Made by a program: the position numbers and the translations under genes. The notes beneath the pieces were generated by a model. The model saw nothing but the letters and a program-made list of their open reading frames with translations, had not been told where the DNA came from and did not search any database. 64,000 nucleotides of DNA, taken from positions 13,809,938 to 13,873,937 of the forward strand of contig CM052358.1 in NCBI GenBank assembly GCA_028551475.1, read 5' to 3'. The first letter of the stretch is position 1, and every line of letters begins with the position of its first letter. This stretch comes from Casuarina equisetifolia (Eukaryota; Streptophyta; Magnoliopsida; Fagales; Casuarinaceae). Shown one piece after another: positions 25,895 through 39,379 of the stretch.

Positions 25895-27924
25895 ATGACT
25901 GAAATAGAGGAAACCGGGGCCAAAGATACAACATCCTCTTTGATAGAAGAGCTTGGCAATGCAATTCTTGAACTGGAAGCTTGCAAGAATGCTTCCGAGG
26001 ATAAGATTCAGTGGATGGAAGTTGCTGAGCACTTCCACAACCTTGAGACATCGTTGAAGAAAAAATCTGAAGAGCTAGAAGCAAAGGAGAAGGAATTTCA
26101 GGAGAATGAAGCCAAAACTCATTTGTTGATTGCAGAGAGAGAGGCAATTGTCACTTATAAAGAGCAAGAGCTGTTGGATCGAGTTCAGGAGCTAAAAGAT
26201 GCTGCTGTTGCTGCTATTGCAGAGGCAAGAGCAAATCACCAGCCTGCATCTCTGGAGCCTATAGATGGTGGAGACAACAAAGAGGACAAGGTAAGCAGCT
26301 CTCTTGGTGAAATGAATTCCCCAGAGGAGGATTCTTCTCATAAAACCAGTGACAATGCTGAAGGCGTGGCTGTTGAAGTCAAGCCACGCCCAGAGCTATT
26401 GCAATTTTGCCAGCAGATGGATGCAAAAGGACTTGTGAATTATACTTTGGAGAATAAAAAATACCTAAATGCCATACGCGAGGAACTTTCTGTTGCACTA
26501 GAAAGTGCAACTGAACCAGCCCGATTTGTGCTGGATTCACTCGAGGGGTTTTACCCCCCGGATGAAACTACCCAACCAGTGGATAAGAGGGATGCTGCCC
26601 TTCTGGGCATGCGCAAATCCTGTTTTACATTCTTGGAAGCCATGACTGCCTTATTGGCAAGGGTTGACCCAGGTGGTGATCACCTACTGAACCCTGAGAC
26701 CAAGCAGCAAGCCAAGGCAATTGCTGATGAGTGGAAGCCTAAGTTGGCTAATGAAGTCATAGATGCTGCCAATGGAAATTCATTGGAAGTAGAGGCATTC
26801 TTGCTGCTCCTCGCAACTTTTAGGATTGCTTCGGAGTTTGATGAAGAAGAACTCTGCAAGTTTGTTCTTGCAGTTGCCCACCGCAGGCAGGCACCTGAGC
26901 TCTGCCGTACTCTTGGGTTAACACACAAAATGCCAGGTTGGTGTTCTTTCAACTAACTGACCTGATGGAGTCTGGAGACTTCCGCCTTGTTACAATGAGA
27001 TGTCCCTTGCGCTTCTCTCAATTAGGTCTTTGTAGTTTGTCAAGTAATTTGAGAAACATGCGCAGCTTACTGGGTGCTGCTTTTAGGACTTTTCTGCTGT
27101 AACAAAAACACCTGTTTTACTCTTCGATACTGACTGCTGAACTTACATTATTATTGCAGATCTTGTTGAGTTATTGATCAACAGTGGGAAACAGATTTAT
27201 GCAGTGCGTTTTATTCATGTGTTTGAGCTTACTCAAAGCTTCCCTCCTGTCCCCCTCCTAAAGACATACTTGAAGGAATTAAGGAGAAACTCTCAAGGAA
27301 AGGGTGGGAACTCGGAAGGTGTTGCTGGTGCCCAGGTATATCTCTGTCAAATGGGTTGACGAACTGATGCTTTGAAATTTCTCTTAACGTATTGTTTACG
27401 GGGGAATTCTCTTTCCCTTACAGAATGAGGCAAATGCACAAGAACTTGCAGCACTCAAGGCCGTAATCAGGTGTGTTGAAGAGTTTAAACTAGAAGCAGA
27501 CTATCCACTCGATCCACTTCAGAAAAGGGTTGCTCAACTGGAGAAATCCAAGACCGATAGAAAGAGGGGCGGAGAATTCAATAAACGTCAACAAGCAAAG
27601 AAGCCCAGAGCGCATGGAGGATTCCGAGGATTCCGTGCATCGGGTCTCCCTGCTTCCTCAGCTGGTGGAAGGCATGGTCCTCCTGCTTTCGGTGAGAGAA
27701 TAGCATACCCAGGAATGCCAGAGAGGTATCCTCATGCTGCACTGGCAACCTATGACTACCAAGTTCCTGGCCAGCCTGCATTTGGTGCGCAAACTAATGA
27801 TCAAAAATTATACTACTACCCCCATGATGACAGGGTTGCTCCAACCTCGTATAATGTTGCCTCGACAAATTATGGCAGTTACATGGGTAACGGGTTGCAG
27901 TCTTCGCACCCACCATATATGTAG
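25895..27924 (+). CDS. FRL3: FRIGIDA-like protein 3
   Basis: Exons are 25895-26936, 27160-27335 and 27424-27924, giving 572 residues (Arabidopsis FRL3 is of similar size). The family includes FRIGIDA, a nuclear scaffold that raises FLC transcription and delays flowering; FRL3-type members have less defined roles. Residues 1-110 are acidic and heptad-rich, a likely coiled coil (around NLETSLKKKSEELEAKEKEF). The central FRIGIDA domain is clear: RPELLQFCQQMDAKGL, VLDSLEGFYPP, LGMRKSCFTFLEA, GNSLEVEAFLLLLATF, RRQAPELCRTLGL and, in exon 2, INSGKQIYAVRF. Exon 3 has a basic stretch (DRKRGGEFNKRQQAKKPRA), a likely nuclear signal, then a low-complexity tail rich in Gly, Tyr and Pro ending PPYM. The ATG at 25895 aligns with the family N-terminus; the open frame extends upstream but into probable leader or intron. 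Confidence 0.93.
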
Positions 27925-28732
27925 AAATGCCTAACTAATTTAACATTCTGTTCAATGCAAGTTTGTTATTTTCTCAAGGCTTCGTTTGTCAACCTCTCTA
28001 ACAATAGGACTTTGCTAGAATGAACCTGTATATTTTTCGGTTGATGGCTATGGATTAGCCGGTAGGACATGATTATTGCTGACTTTATGGTAAAGATCCC
28101 AGCTTTTTTTGTCTTCCTTCACAGTGGGTTTGATGTTTGATTTTGCAGTTACCAAACAGAGGGTCAAATGGAGTTTTATGTATTGAACGCTTTAATATCT
28201 AGTCTAGTTTCGGTACTTCAAATAAAGAACAGGGGAGTTCAGAAATGGCTACTCAGACACGACGTTTAACTCGTAAAAAGGTCCGCGGTTCCATCATCAG
28301 CCGTTAGAAAGAATCCCATTGGTGTATCACCCACTTTGATTGCATCATCGTACCCTCAAAAGGAAAAAATAAAAAGAAAATGGAAAATTAAATCTGACCA
28401 ATTAAAGGGAAAGAAGAGAAGCAGGCTAATCAAGTCGTACTTCATTCATTTCTGACACATTAGCCAAAACTCAGTCCTCGAAAAACAAGCAGAAAATAGA
28501 CATATCACTACCTAACGAAATAAATAAGCAATAATTACAGATTTCCGGCAGGTTGACCTCCTCCTTCCGATCCTCCATCCTCCCCAACTCCTTTGACGAT
28601 CTACAGTTGTGTTCACTGTTTCCCTCGCATTCTATTCCTCCTCGGTTTCCTCATCTGCAGCTCCTTTTCTTAGGGACATTCGACTGCGACTCGGTCCGTC
28701 TCTCGCACGAACGGCCCAAGCCAGCTTCCGAA
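27925..28732. other. FRL3 3' UTR and protease promoter/leader
   Basis: This is a compact 808-base gap between genes on the same strand. An AATAAA at 28221-28226 could serve FRL3. From about 28540 the DNA is pyrimidine-rich (ctcctcc, ttcctc), like a plant leader, up to the protease ATG. Confidence 0.6.
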
Positions 28733-31700
28733 ATGGCATCGGCATTGATTCAGCTCGCCATCACCGTCAGTTTCAGCTTTCTCGCTACCGTCCTCTCTCT
28801 CACCCAATCACCTTCCTCCACATCTCTCCTCCTCCACGATGGTTCCCGCCCCGCCATGCTGTTACCACTCTTTCACTCTCCTCCGAACGCTTCCAGAACC
28901 TCCTCCAAAACCCGACGCCTCCTCCAGAGATCCACCGCTCGCATGGGACTCTACGACGATCTCCTTCTCCACGGGTATTTTCCTCAATCTTGTATGCTAT
29001 TGTTATGCCGTTATTATTTTCAGGTTTTCGTGATCGTTGTGTCTTGTAATTTTATGGATGGGTCCGATCGGGAATGTGTATAGATACTATACGACGCGGC
29101 TGTGGATCGGGACGCCACCTCAGAGATTTGCACTCATTGTTGATACGGGGAGCTCTGTCACGTATGTCCCCTGCTCTACTTGCGATCAATGTGGCAGCCA
29201 CCAGGTCTAAAATTTCGCAATCATGTGTTGCCTCTCTTAGTTTTCTTTGGTTGTTCTCTGTTTTGTTAGTTAGATTTGTGTCTAACCTCAGAGTGGATGC
29301 AACTTAGAGAAAGTCAAAAGGTTGAAAAGACAGACTTTTTTTGATGTGCTTGTAGATTCGATGCTTTTTCTAAAGCCATTATGGTGACGTAGTCGACCCG
29401 ATATTTATTCGCATTGGTTCAGGTAATAATTCTGATGATAGTGTCAAAGTGATAAATGCCCAGGAGCAAGTCAGTTCCGGGTATATGTTGAAATGCCACT
29501 GAGTACTTGCTAAGGAGATCTTGAGATAAGATGTTAGGACATCCGAAACTTCAGTGTTTTGAGACTTTAAGCATTGTGCAACACCTCAGCTAGTAATGAC
29601 GCCTATTTATGGTATATCAATTACTTAGTTTCTTTTCCTGCTTGATTTGGGATATACTATCCCATGTGGAACTATATCAAGTCATACTTAAGCCAATTTT
29701 AGCTATGCGTTTGATCAGAAAAATGCATATTTATTTTCATAACAATGTTGTATTTTTACCAGGATCCGAAGTTCCAGCCTGACTTGTCAAGCACCTACCA
29801 GCCTGTGAAATGCAGCTTGGATTGTAACTGTGACTTACATAGGGGGCAATGTGTTTACGAGAGGCAATATGCTGAGATGAGTACTAGCAGTGGTGTTCTT
29901 GGAGAGGATCTTGTATCCTTCGGTAATTTGAGTGAGCTTGCTCCACAGCGTGCTGTTTTTGGCTGTGAGAATGTGGAAACTGGTGACCTTTATAGTCAAC
30001 GTGCTGATGGAATAATGGGTCTGGGCCATGGTGATTTCAGTATTGTGGATCAGCTTGTTCAGAAAGGTGTAATAAGCGATTCCTTCTCATTATGCTATGG
30101 CGGGATGGGTATTGGCGGAGGTGCTATGGTTCTTGGTGGTATTTCTCCACCAACAGACATGGTGTTTACTCAGTCAGACCCTGTCCGAAGGTGTGTTTTA
30201 CATGACCATTTTGTCTTATGGATAGACATCCTGTATTTTTTTTTCCTAGGCAATATATGTGATACATCTCACACATTTACTCTAGTTTCGGGATGGCAAC
30301 AGTCCGTACTACAATATTAATTTGAAGGAGATACATGTTGCTGGAAAGCCGTTGCCATTAAACCCAAGGGTCTTTGATGAAAAGCATGGAACTGTCCTGG
30401 ATAGTGGTACAACATATGCTTACTTGCCTGAAGCTGCATTTATACCATTTAAGAATGCTGTAAGATCTGTTTCTTCAAGTCTCATCAACCACTCTTCCAG
30501 CTTATTTTTTAAAAAGGATTTCTGCTTGGTTTTTAGAAAATACATGAACATATTCTTGTCTGAATCGTCCTATGAAGCAGTGAGATTAAGTGAACCAACT
30601 AGCTCACAATTCCTTCTGAATGCTATTGGTAGAGAGGCGAGCTGTATAAAGATAATAAAAAGAACAAAAGAATGAAACAAAGCAATTCATTTTGCGTTCT
30701 TTTTATATGGCAGTGCAGTTGATTCATTTATGTAGAGACAGTAAAGTTTAATCTGTTTCTGACTGAAATGTGTCAAATCAAGAATTTGTTGGCAGTACTG
30801 GTTTTTCTGCTTAGATTAATTATGTTTTTCTTTCTGTCAATGGTTACTTGTTCCTAATCTGTTATGCTTTTTACCTTTTTGGTTCTTTTTATTATTTTCC
30901 CTTTTTTCTCTTGTAGTTTTGTGACCGGTATATGTTGCTGATCTTCTCAATGTATATTTGCAGATTATGAAGGAACTTCATTACTTCCAGAAAATTCGTG
31001 GCCCTGATCCAAGTTATAATGATATATGCTTTTCTGCTGCTGGAAGGTATTCTATTCAAAAGCCAAAGGCGTTGAATGCATAAATGAATAATTTTCTGAT
31101 GCAATTAACATTATATAATGATTTTCCTTCAGTGATGTCTCCGAACTGTCAAACATCTTTCCAGCTGTTGACATGGTATTCAGCAATGGGCAAAAGCTGT
31201 CACTATCACCTGAAAATTACTTATTTCGTGTGAGTAATAGACTTTTGTACGTTTAAATGTATGAATATGCATATACTTTCCGAGTACAAGCTAAGCCCAT
31301 TGTTATCTTTTCTATAAGATGGCCATATTTCTAAATTTACTATCCTGATCTAGTTGGTTATTGGGTATAAACTGACCATTATTTATCTGGTTTATTGGAT
31401 GTCAATATTTTCATGAAGCATTCAAAGGTAAATGGTGCGTACTGCCTGGGGATTTTTCAGAATGGAAAAGATGCAACTACTCTTTTAGGGGGTATGTTAT
31501 GCTTTAATAAATGTTTTTGCGTTTTGCTTTTCTTTTGTGAAGCCATTAAATGGCTTTTGTCCTCCATCTCCTGCCAACTTCCTTTTGTTTAACTTTTAGC
31601 TTCCTTTCATTTAAATTGTGCACTGCTTTCAGTAATTTCTTTTATTTACTAATTACTGATACAGGTATCATTGTCCGCAACACACTTGTGATGTACGACC

Positions 31701-33759
31701 GTGGGAATTCAAGGATTGGTTTCTGGAAAACTAATTGTTCAGAGTTATGGGAAAGGCTTCACCTAGCTGGTGCCCCTCCACTAACACCTTCAGGTCCATC
31801 TGGAGGGGATTCTAATACGGAAAACCCACATACATTAGCTCCCACCGAAGCACCACATGATGGCCTTCCAGGTATGTTAACTACAAAGTATCTCATTATC
31901 CCTTTGCTGGTGCTTTCAGAAGGTGGTTTTAATTCTTTATGCCAATTGGCATGGATGTAACATTGAAACTACCAAAATGAATAAATCTTGATAACATTAT
32001 TACTATGTAGTATTACTGCTTTCCAATCACATTCAGCGTAGAGATGGATAGTTTAACATGTCCTTTTCAATCTGATAGTATGTTATAACGTCAAAATGGG
32101 TTTGCTGAGAGTAAATAAGCATTTCTAGGCTTCAATCACAATTACCATGTTTGGGATCTTGCCACCTATTATCTTGTGTTAAGAAACAAGTTAGTTGCTG
32201 AATCTGGAGCTATGATCTTTTTGTATTGTATAGAATTTGTCGTTTTCCTCTTTTTGACATCCTATATATCATATTTATCTTGTCGGAGGCACTCTCTTAT
32301 CAGATATGAAAATGAACAAAAGAAAAAGAGATCCTCATACTATTCTTATTTCATCTCTATCTAATTGAAAAATCCCTTTTGACTCTGATGCACAGAGGGA
32401 TTCCCAGTTGGAAAAATAACACTCGATCTCTTAGTGAATGTCAGCTACTCAGATCTTGAGCCTCACATTACAGAGCTGGCTAAATTCATAGCTCACGACT
32501 TGGATGTTGATCCTTCACAGGTTAGATACCAAGCTGGAATACAGAAAAATTTTGGAACAGCATATGTTTTAGAACTTAATTCAAAACTATCGTCCCAACT
32601 GATGGAAAGCTGTCTGTTATTGGGTTTTCCAATTGGAAGCTTCACTTCAATATGTTAATAATATGAAACATATGATTTCAGGTCAACTTGTTAAATTTTA
32701 CTCCCAAAGGAAATGATTCCTTCATTAGATGGGCCATCTTTCCTGCGGGGTCCAGTCACTACATTTCTAATTCAACAGCAACGGTAAGTTTCTGACTATG
32801 GATTGCGACTACTTTTTAGTGGAAAAGATTTGTTGCATTTGTGTGATTCTTCTGTTCTGGCTACAGAGAATAATAGCCCGGTTTGCTGAACACCGCATTC
32901 AGCTTCCTGGTACCTTTGGAAGTTATCATTTGGTTGGGTGGAACATTGAGCCTCTGCAAACAAGGTACATTATTTTGCAATCTCTATGGTAATTCTGAAC
33001 AGTAAATTTTGCTAATAGAACTGAAATACCTGTTGGTCTCTCTGAGTTGTTTTTCTTTAGCTGCTGAACTTTAAAATACAACCACCTAAAGATATTAAAT
33101 TGTAAATATAACCAAATGTAGATGTGTTCTAAAAACACTCCTGATGAAAGGCTTAAAATCATTCTTATGTTATTTGAGCTCAAGTGTATGCGGGCTCTGC
33201 ACATGTATGAGCGAACTTAGGATGAGATACCAAATAAAGAGGGAAGCTCTCTACTAAGTGTGGATACCTATGCTTGGAGAGGAGAGTTTAATCCATCCTG
33301 ATAAACAGAGGGCCAGTTCACGAGTCATATCCTATATGTGTGTCAGTTGTATTTGCCCATAATAGAGTATATTCTGCTAAGGAGCTATCTATTTGAGATT
33401 ATTGTATGACGTCCTCCTCCAATGGTAATTTGGTCACTTTCTCAAAACACTTTCCCTTGTGGAAATTGCAGTATCCATCGCGCAAAAATTTAGGTATCAA
33501 TAATAGTTTCTTATCTTGGGTATCCTTGCTCAGTTTAACACTTACACAACTCCTTTTTGCTCATATTACGGATACAATATCCTTTAGGACATGGTGGGAG
33601 CAAAACCATCCGTTGGTATTTTTAGCAGTTATGGTTACAGTGGTCGTTGCGTTATCAGCTTCTGGAATATGCTTTATTTTGAGACACAGACAACAAAAGC
33701 TCCACGCGTACACACCAGTCGATGCAAGTTTCCCGGAGCAAGAACTACAGCCGATATAA
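28733..33759 (+). CDS. Membrane-anchored A1-family aspartic protease
   Basis: Twelve exons join in frame into 634 residues: 28733-28974, 29084-29204, 29763-30190, 30303-30459, 30964-31046, 31133-31229, 31419-31491, 31665-31871, 32396-32520, 32682-32783, 32867-32964, 33588-33759. It has an N-terminal signal peptide (residues 1-25, LIQLAITVSFSFLATVL). The two catalytic triplets are in order: DTGSS at 101-105, and DSGTT at 297-301. A plant-type cysteine-rich segment follows the first (VPCSTCDQC, SLDCNCD). After the protease fold comes a Pro/Ser/Thr linker, a roughly 110-residue luminal domain, one membrane span (about 586-608) and a short basic tail ending QELQPI. Size and architecture match Arabidopsis At3g50050-type proteins, whose substrates are unknown. 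It should act in the secretory path or at the cell surface. An ATG-less in-frame extension upstream was not used. Confidence 0.93.
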
Positions 33760-34919
33760 ACAGTATGGGAGCGGCCTTGACTCACGCTGACTAAACTCTG
33801 CAACCATAGGTTTTTTTCAACTGACCGAGATTCTTGTTCAGCATCGGTTTAGTTTGTAATGCGTAACTTGTTCGTTGATTCCGGATGGAGAGGGACAGGA
33901 GCGTGCATTTGGGAGTTGTAATTTTCAATTGTGAGGAGAGTTTTTGGGCCTTTTTGTAACACACAGTGAACCACGAGCTCGCTGGATAAAGTAATTTTCA
34001 AACTCTTTCATCATTTACTTTCTGAATTGCGGTTTACTTTCTATGAATGAGATTAAATACTGTGGGTGTGAATACAAATGCTCGATTGGAGTCTGCTCCC
34101 AACATTGTTAGGTAAAGTGAGGGACAACTCTTTGATGCTTCTCTATTGAGAACCTAATCCCACAACGAACCAGCTAGCACTAGTGGATTAGAAAATCCAA
34201 AAAAAGTGTTTGACAAGAGCAGAAAAATAAAGAAAAGAAGTAGGTTTTGAATGGCTCTTGGTGGATGATTCCAAGAACTTCTTCCACTTCCTCACTACCG
34301 TCCGCAAGGAGGAATCCTCCGCCTTTGGTCAAACAGGATTTTCAAAATCATAGAAAGTCCAAAATGCCTAGTTGGATTTGGGAGTTGCCTGGGAACCATT
34401 CAAGAAAGCGAAAAGGTGTGTCGTTCTTCTTTTTAATTCTCCGATGGTCATAAAATTGTGAACTTGAGTAAGGCCTACCGATCAAGTTTTATGGAAACAC
34501 GAAAAAATTCTGCTGCGTATTACTATATGTGAGGGGTGACATAAGAAGGATGTTAACGGCCCCAGTCCCGACAATAAAGAGAAAAAATAAATAAAAAGAA
34601 GAGAACAAAAAGCACAACGGCAAGATATTAATCCAAATAACTTCCTTGACGCCCCCATAAAAGAATGGGTAAACGGCCCCTCTGGAGACTGCCTATTGAA
34701 TCCTACAATACCAAGTCAACCCACATGAATAAAACGGGAATATTGTATTTAATTGTTATATGACAATTCCCCCATGGATGATGACCAGAATGTCCCTGCC
34801 ACCACCTACATATCGCAATTGAATAAAAATCATTGGACAAATTGAGTAGCAAATTAAAGAAAGACTCTGAAAGCAAACGGATCAAAAAAAAAAAAAAAAA
34901 AAACCGGCGGAGTTGGCGA
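33760..34919. other. Protease 3' region and intergenic DNA
   Basis: No gene is seen. A run of 20 A lies at 34884-34903, just before a G/C-richer block at about 34904-35000 that looks like the transcript start of the next gene. Confidence 0.6.
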
Positions 34920-37900
34920 AATCTGTGAGTTTGTGGGAGAGGGGAGGAACTAAATTGAACAAACTAACAAACCTACGCAGCTCTCTTCTTCGCTGGCATT
35001 CAGGTACAATTCTCTCTTTCACCTTCTTCGCCTTGATCCATCTAGGGTTTTGAATTTTATCCTCGTTAATTGGCCGCCTCCCAATCCCGCGGTACCTGCA
35101 TTCGGGGTTTGAATTTGTCGAAATCCCCCTTTTCTCCTTTGTTTTCTCTGATTGTACCATGGTTCAAGTCCGCTTGCCCAAAATTCGAACGTTGTTTCAT
35201 GGATTGGGAGACTTTTCGTTTTTGCTTTTGATTTTTCGTCTGCTTGATGTTTCATTTGTTTGCGTGCAGGGGTTTACACTATTTCCTTATTGCTTGTGAG
35301 TTTTGGTTTTGCCGTGATAGCTGTTACGACCAAAGTTCATATCTGGCTATTTTGTCGGAAAATATGTGGCTAAATCGATTTAGGTTTTTGGTATAAGTGC
35401 TACATATCTCCAAGCTTGTATAAATTGAGGTAGTTGAGCTCCTACTTTGCCCTTAAGGCAAGCCTATATTGAGGCGTTGGGTTCGGAAATTTGTTTTAGA
35501 AATGGGAAGTTTAGAGGGGTTTTCATAGTTATCTGGAATACCTTTCTAGGCCACAGGGGAATGCATTTGCTTGCAGGTCTGAAATTTGTAAAAAGATCTA
35601 ACCAAATTGCTTCACTATTATGGTAAGATTGGCGAAAGCTTTTATTAAACCAAGTAGGAGTTGCTTGGCACTACAAAAACCATTCTCATTTTGTAATTGA
35701 AGTTTTGCTTTTGATAGCAGGTTCCTACTTTTAGGGGGCGTGGATTTGAAAAATCTCTACATGTCCATCTTATTGTTTATTTTCCTTGATTTAGCACAGA
35801 ATCTCAGCAAATAAGCTCTGGGTATGTAGAAGAGAACTGATATTTTTGGTAGGCTGATTGATGCTTGTTATGACCTTGTAAAATTTTGACAATACAATGG
35901 TGTTAGTGCCCTTTCTGGTAAATGGTTTAAAATATGTTCTGCTTTTTATGGTAATGTCACTTAGCATGCCGAGTTATGTAATTTATGACACTTTGATGTC
36001 TTTATAAGTACTTTAAAACTGATGTTCTGACTCAGGCGTATCTTATTGCGTGTTTACTTTCCTTCCTTTCTGTTTTTTTTTCCTAAAATTTTGTTTCTTG
36101 TACCAAAATTGCTTATGGTATAGACTGGAATTCTGAAATAAATTACAATAGCATTGGAGGTGATATCCACTAAGAGAAGAAACCAAATACTCTGCCATAA
36201 AAAAACAAAAAGATTAGTTTCTTATCTCTACTTGAGTGGCCTTACCAATGCATTAGCAAGCAGAAGAAACGTAGTATTCTCCCATTTACAAATAAATAAA
36301 GAAAGATGGTAATGAGATATGGTAAAAAGGATATGAATACTTATCAATAAAAACAAACGTATAGCACACAGAAAACTAAACTATAAATGTATCACACAGA
36401 AAACTAAGCTATGAGAATAAGCAATTTTTTATAAGTACTCGGAGAAGCAGCCACATGATTAGGAATTCTTTATGGTTTGGTTTCGCTTCTAGTTGCTTTT
36501 TTCCTAGCCACATGGATTCTTTCTCTCTTCTCTCTTGTTTCCAATTTGCTTTTTTTAAAAAAAAAAAATAATAATTTCTTTTTGCATGTGTCTGTGTGTG
36601 CTTTTTTTCCTTGGGACAGGGTTGCGGGGTAGGGGAGGGGAGGGGAGGGGAGGGTTTGTTGTTTGTGAGCATGAGAGAGAGGTAGTGCACAATTTATGCA
36701 TCACTAGTGCTTTCCTAGTGCCTGGATGGCAACAAAAGGGAAGAAATGATGGGCGACATTAGCATTTTGGCTGGCTCTATTTTGAAGGGTTAAAGTTATA
36801 ATGTTACTAATTAATTGCCCTTCCATTTTAGGTCTATGAATTGTCGGAATTGATAAACAAATGCTTTGATGTTGTACAGGGTTTGCTACCTTAATAGCTT
36901 CGGATCCAAGATTCTTTATGTGGGTATGATCTCCTGACAATGTTCGTGCATGGACTTTTTTGTCTGCTTGAAAGTGGAATCCTTGTCTATATGGATTGAT
37001 ATGATATTTAAAGGATCGGCAGTGTGAGAAGATTATTCTGGTTTTTGAAATTTCAGGTCTGTTGTGGGATAGGTACATTTCTTTCTCATCTTTGACTGAC
37101 ATATATGGCTATTGTTAATTCTTTGGACTGGTGGATCAATCGGAATGGTTGTCCTTATGTTATGCCTTATTTCAAAAGAATTGGGGTAGTGGTGGTCAGA
37201 GAACCATGGTAGTGAAGGATTCAGTACCAATCTGCCCCATGAAGTATACCAAAAAAACAAAAAAAAAAAAACCAACAAACCATCATAGATACTGGTATGT
37301 GGATCAAAAAACTTATTTCAGATAATTTTTTTGTCAGTTGTCCAATATACATGCTATCCAGGATAGATCTCGTGACTTAACTCTAGACCCTCTACTTATA
37401 GGGTAGGGGATTGCACTAAGTCCTAGGACCCTTAAGACAGGCTTTTTTAAGCATCTCATTTTTGGTTTGAAATCTGATTTTATTGTTGAAATGGACTTCT
37501 TTTATTCTAGTATGTTTTTTATGCACTATTGCTTAAAAGAAATATTGCTTTTATAAACTTAGTTTTTATTTTAAACTTGTTAGTTATAGTTGACACCTTG
37601 TTAGTTTGTGTTCAATACTAGCTGTACCTGTGTTGCATTCCTGTATGCTTTGCTGATAGCAGTGTGAAGACAATTTCTTCCCATCTGGAATATGAATTCA
37701 AGTTAAATTTATTTTACTAATTTCCAAAGATATGAAAATGGTTAGTGTAATTCCAAGTTGACAAGCTATGATGGAGACTGGATAAGGTACCCCATCTTGT
37801 TTTGTTTTCCTTTAGGATTCACTGAATGATCCAATCACGATAGGGTTCCATCCTTGTTTGGTAGTTGGGGCTAGCTATCTTGATGTCCTGTAAGTCCTAA

Positions 37901-39379
37901 TAACGCTGATCATGTGTGTGGGACGTTCTTCCATCATTTTCTTTAGGGAGAAACTAAAATGTTTTGCTTGAAATGTTTTGTTTTAGGGAGAAACTAAAAT
38001 GTGTTTTTGAGCCTGATACTTCTCATGGAATGTCAAGTTGATGAGCATGGTCAATTGTATGTGGCTTTTTCGTTTCTGGAGTAAATTAGGTCATGCCCAA
38101 AACAGTCATCAAGTATTAGCTTCATAGGGCTTGAAGTTGGGGTTGAGGTAGTCTGGTGGCGTGGAGCAATCCCTTCATTTCTTATGTGGGGCACTTGGTT
38201 GGAACTGGTTGGCCTTTGACGGTGTGGAGAAATTTGCTGGGGAAAATTAAGTGGAATAATCTTCAAATTTTTCTTCAGATGGGCCTCTTTACACTCTTCA
38301 TTTGGCCCCTCAATGTATTTTATTCAATTTTACAGAAGTTTACTACTTCAGATCTTGCACTGTCATTGCTTTCTTCTTCTTTTTTCTCCTCTTTATTATC
38401 ATCTTTACTTCATTAAATTATCATGGGTGAGTCACCATTTATGTCCTTCTACGTGTCTGGTGATCGACCTTTTGGCATTTTTAAAGACGCATCATTACTT
38501 ATCTGAAAAATGAAGTTGCATTAAAAATTGCCTACGAAATTTATCTTTTCAATCCTTGTGGTCTTTGGACCTTACATATAATCTTCCCCCCATAAACAAA
38601 TGGTAAAGTGTATGGTTCATGAGGTTAGTCCAACGCAAGAGTGATGGTAGATATACTTTTTTGAGGAAAATTAATGAAGTAAAAGATTATTTACCATCCT
38701 TGCTATTAAGTTAAATTTGTATGTTGACATCACTTTGAAGTAATCATTTCTGTTGCATAACTTTGACATGATGTTTTGTGGTTCCATATGCCCTGCCCCT
38801 TACACCTGAACTTCTTACAAACAAGGAGAAAATATTTCCCATTGATGACTTAGAAGAATGCTTGCTTTAACTACATGAAATTACTTAGTTCTACTTCCTT
38901 TCCCTCCCACTGTTTTCGTTACACTGATGTAGTGCTTAGGGACTACTCTTCAAGCTTTAATTACCTAAACCATGTGCGCTAGTATCCAAGGCAATAGAAT
39001 ATGCCCATATTGTGGCACTCTTTTTGCCCTTCGTCTCTACAACCAAATCAAGGGTGTTTTTATCAGCCAAAGCTATCCTTTTCATTCTTAATATAAGTAT
39101 GCAATCTATTATAGTAGAAATTTTATTGGACGTCTTGATCATAACGCAAAGTGGAGCACAGTTGTTTACTGGATGACTTGCATATATTAGGTGCTTGTCT
39201 ATTAGTTTTATTTTCAGTTCGTTATTTACTGCACCGCTTGAATGGCATTTTCAGGTGTAAATTTCATAATAATTGCCTCAGGTTACCAATCTTTTTATGT
39301 TTTTTCTTTTAGAAGTTCTGTAATTATTCTTTTCCTCCATTCAACCCTATATCCCAATTGTGTTTTTGACACAGGTGTG
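34920..39379 (+). other. Probable 5' leader and long leader intron of the U-box gene
   Basis: A purine/CT-rich leader-like block ends 'cattcag' with a donor 'gtacaattct' at 35004. The next 4.3 kb is T-rich on the plus strand, as plant introns are, and has no credible coding exon. At 39371-39374 'acag' gives an acceptor five bases before the U-box ATG. The simplest reading is one 4.4 kb leader intron (35004-39374). Extra leader exons or a separate noncoding transcript cannot be excluded. Confidence 0.45.
36626..36654 (+). other. G-quadruplex motif
   Basis: Six G runs separated by one or two bases (GGGGTA, then four GGGGA, then GGG) give a textbook quadruplex pattern. It lies on the sense strand of the putative U-box leader intron. 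Confidence 0.75.

Noticed and set aside
28553-28732. In-frame 60-codon extension of the aspartic protease
   Set aside because: It lacks an ATG and would bury the signal peptide that starts cleanly at 28733.
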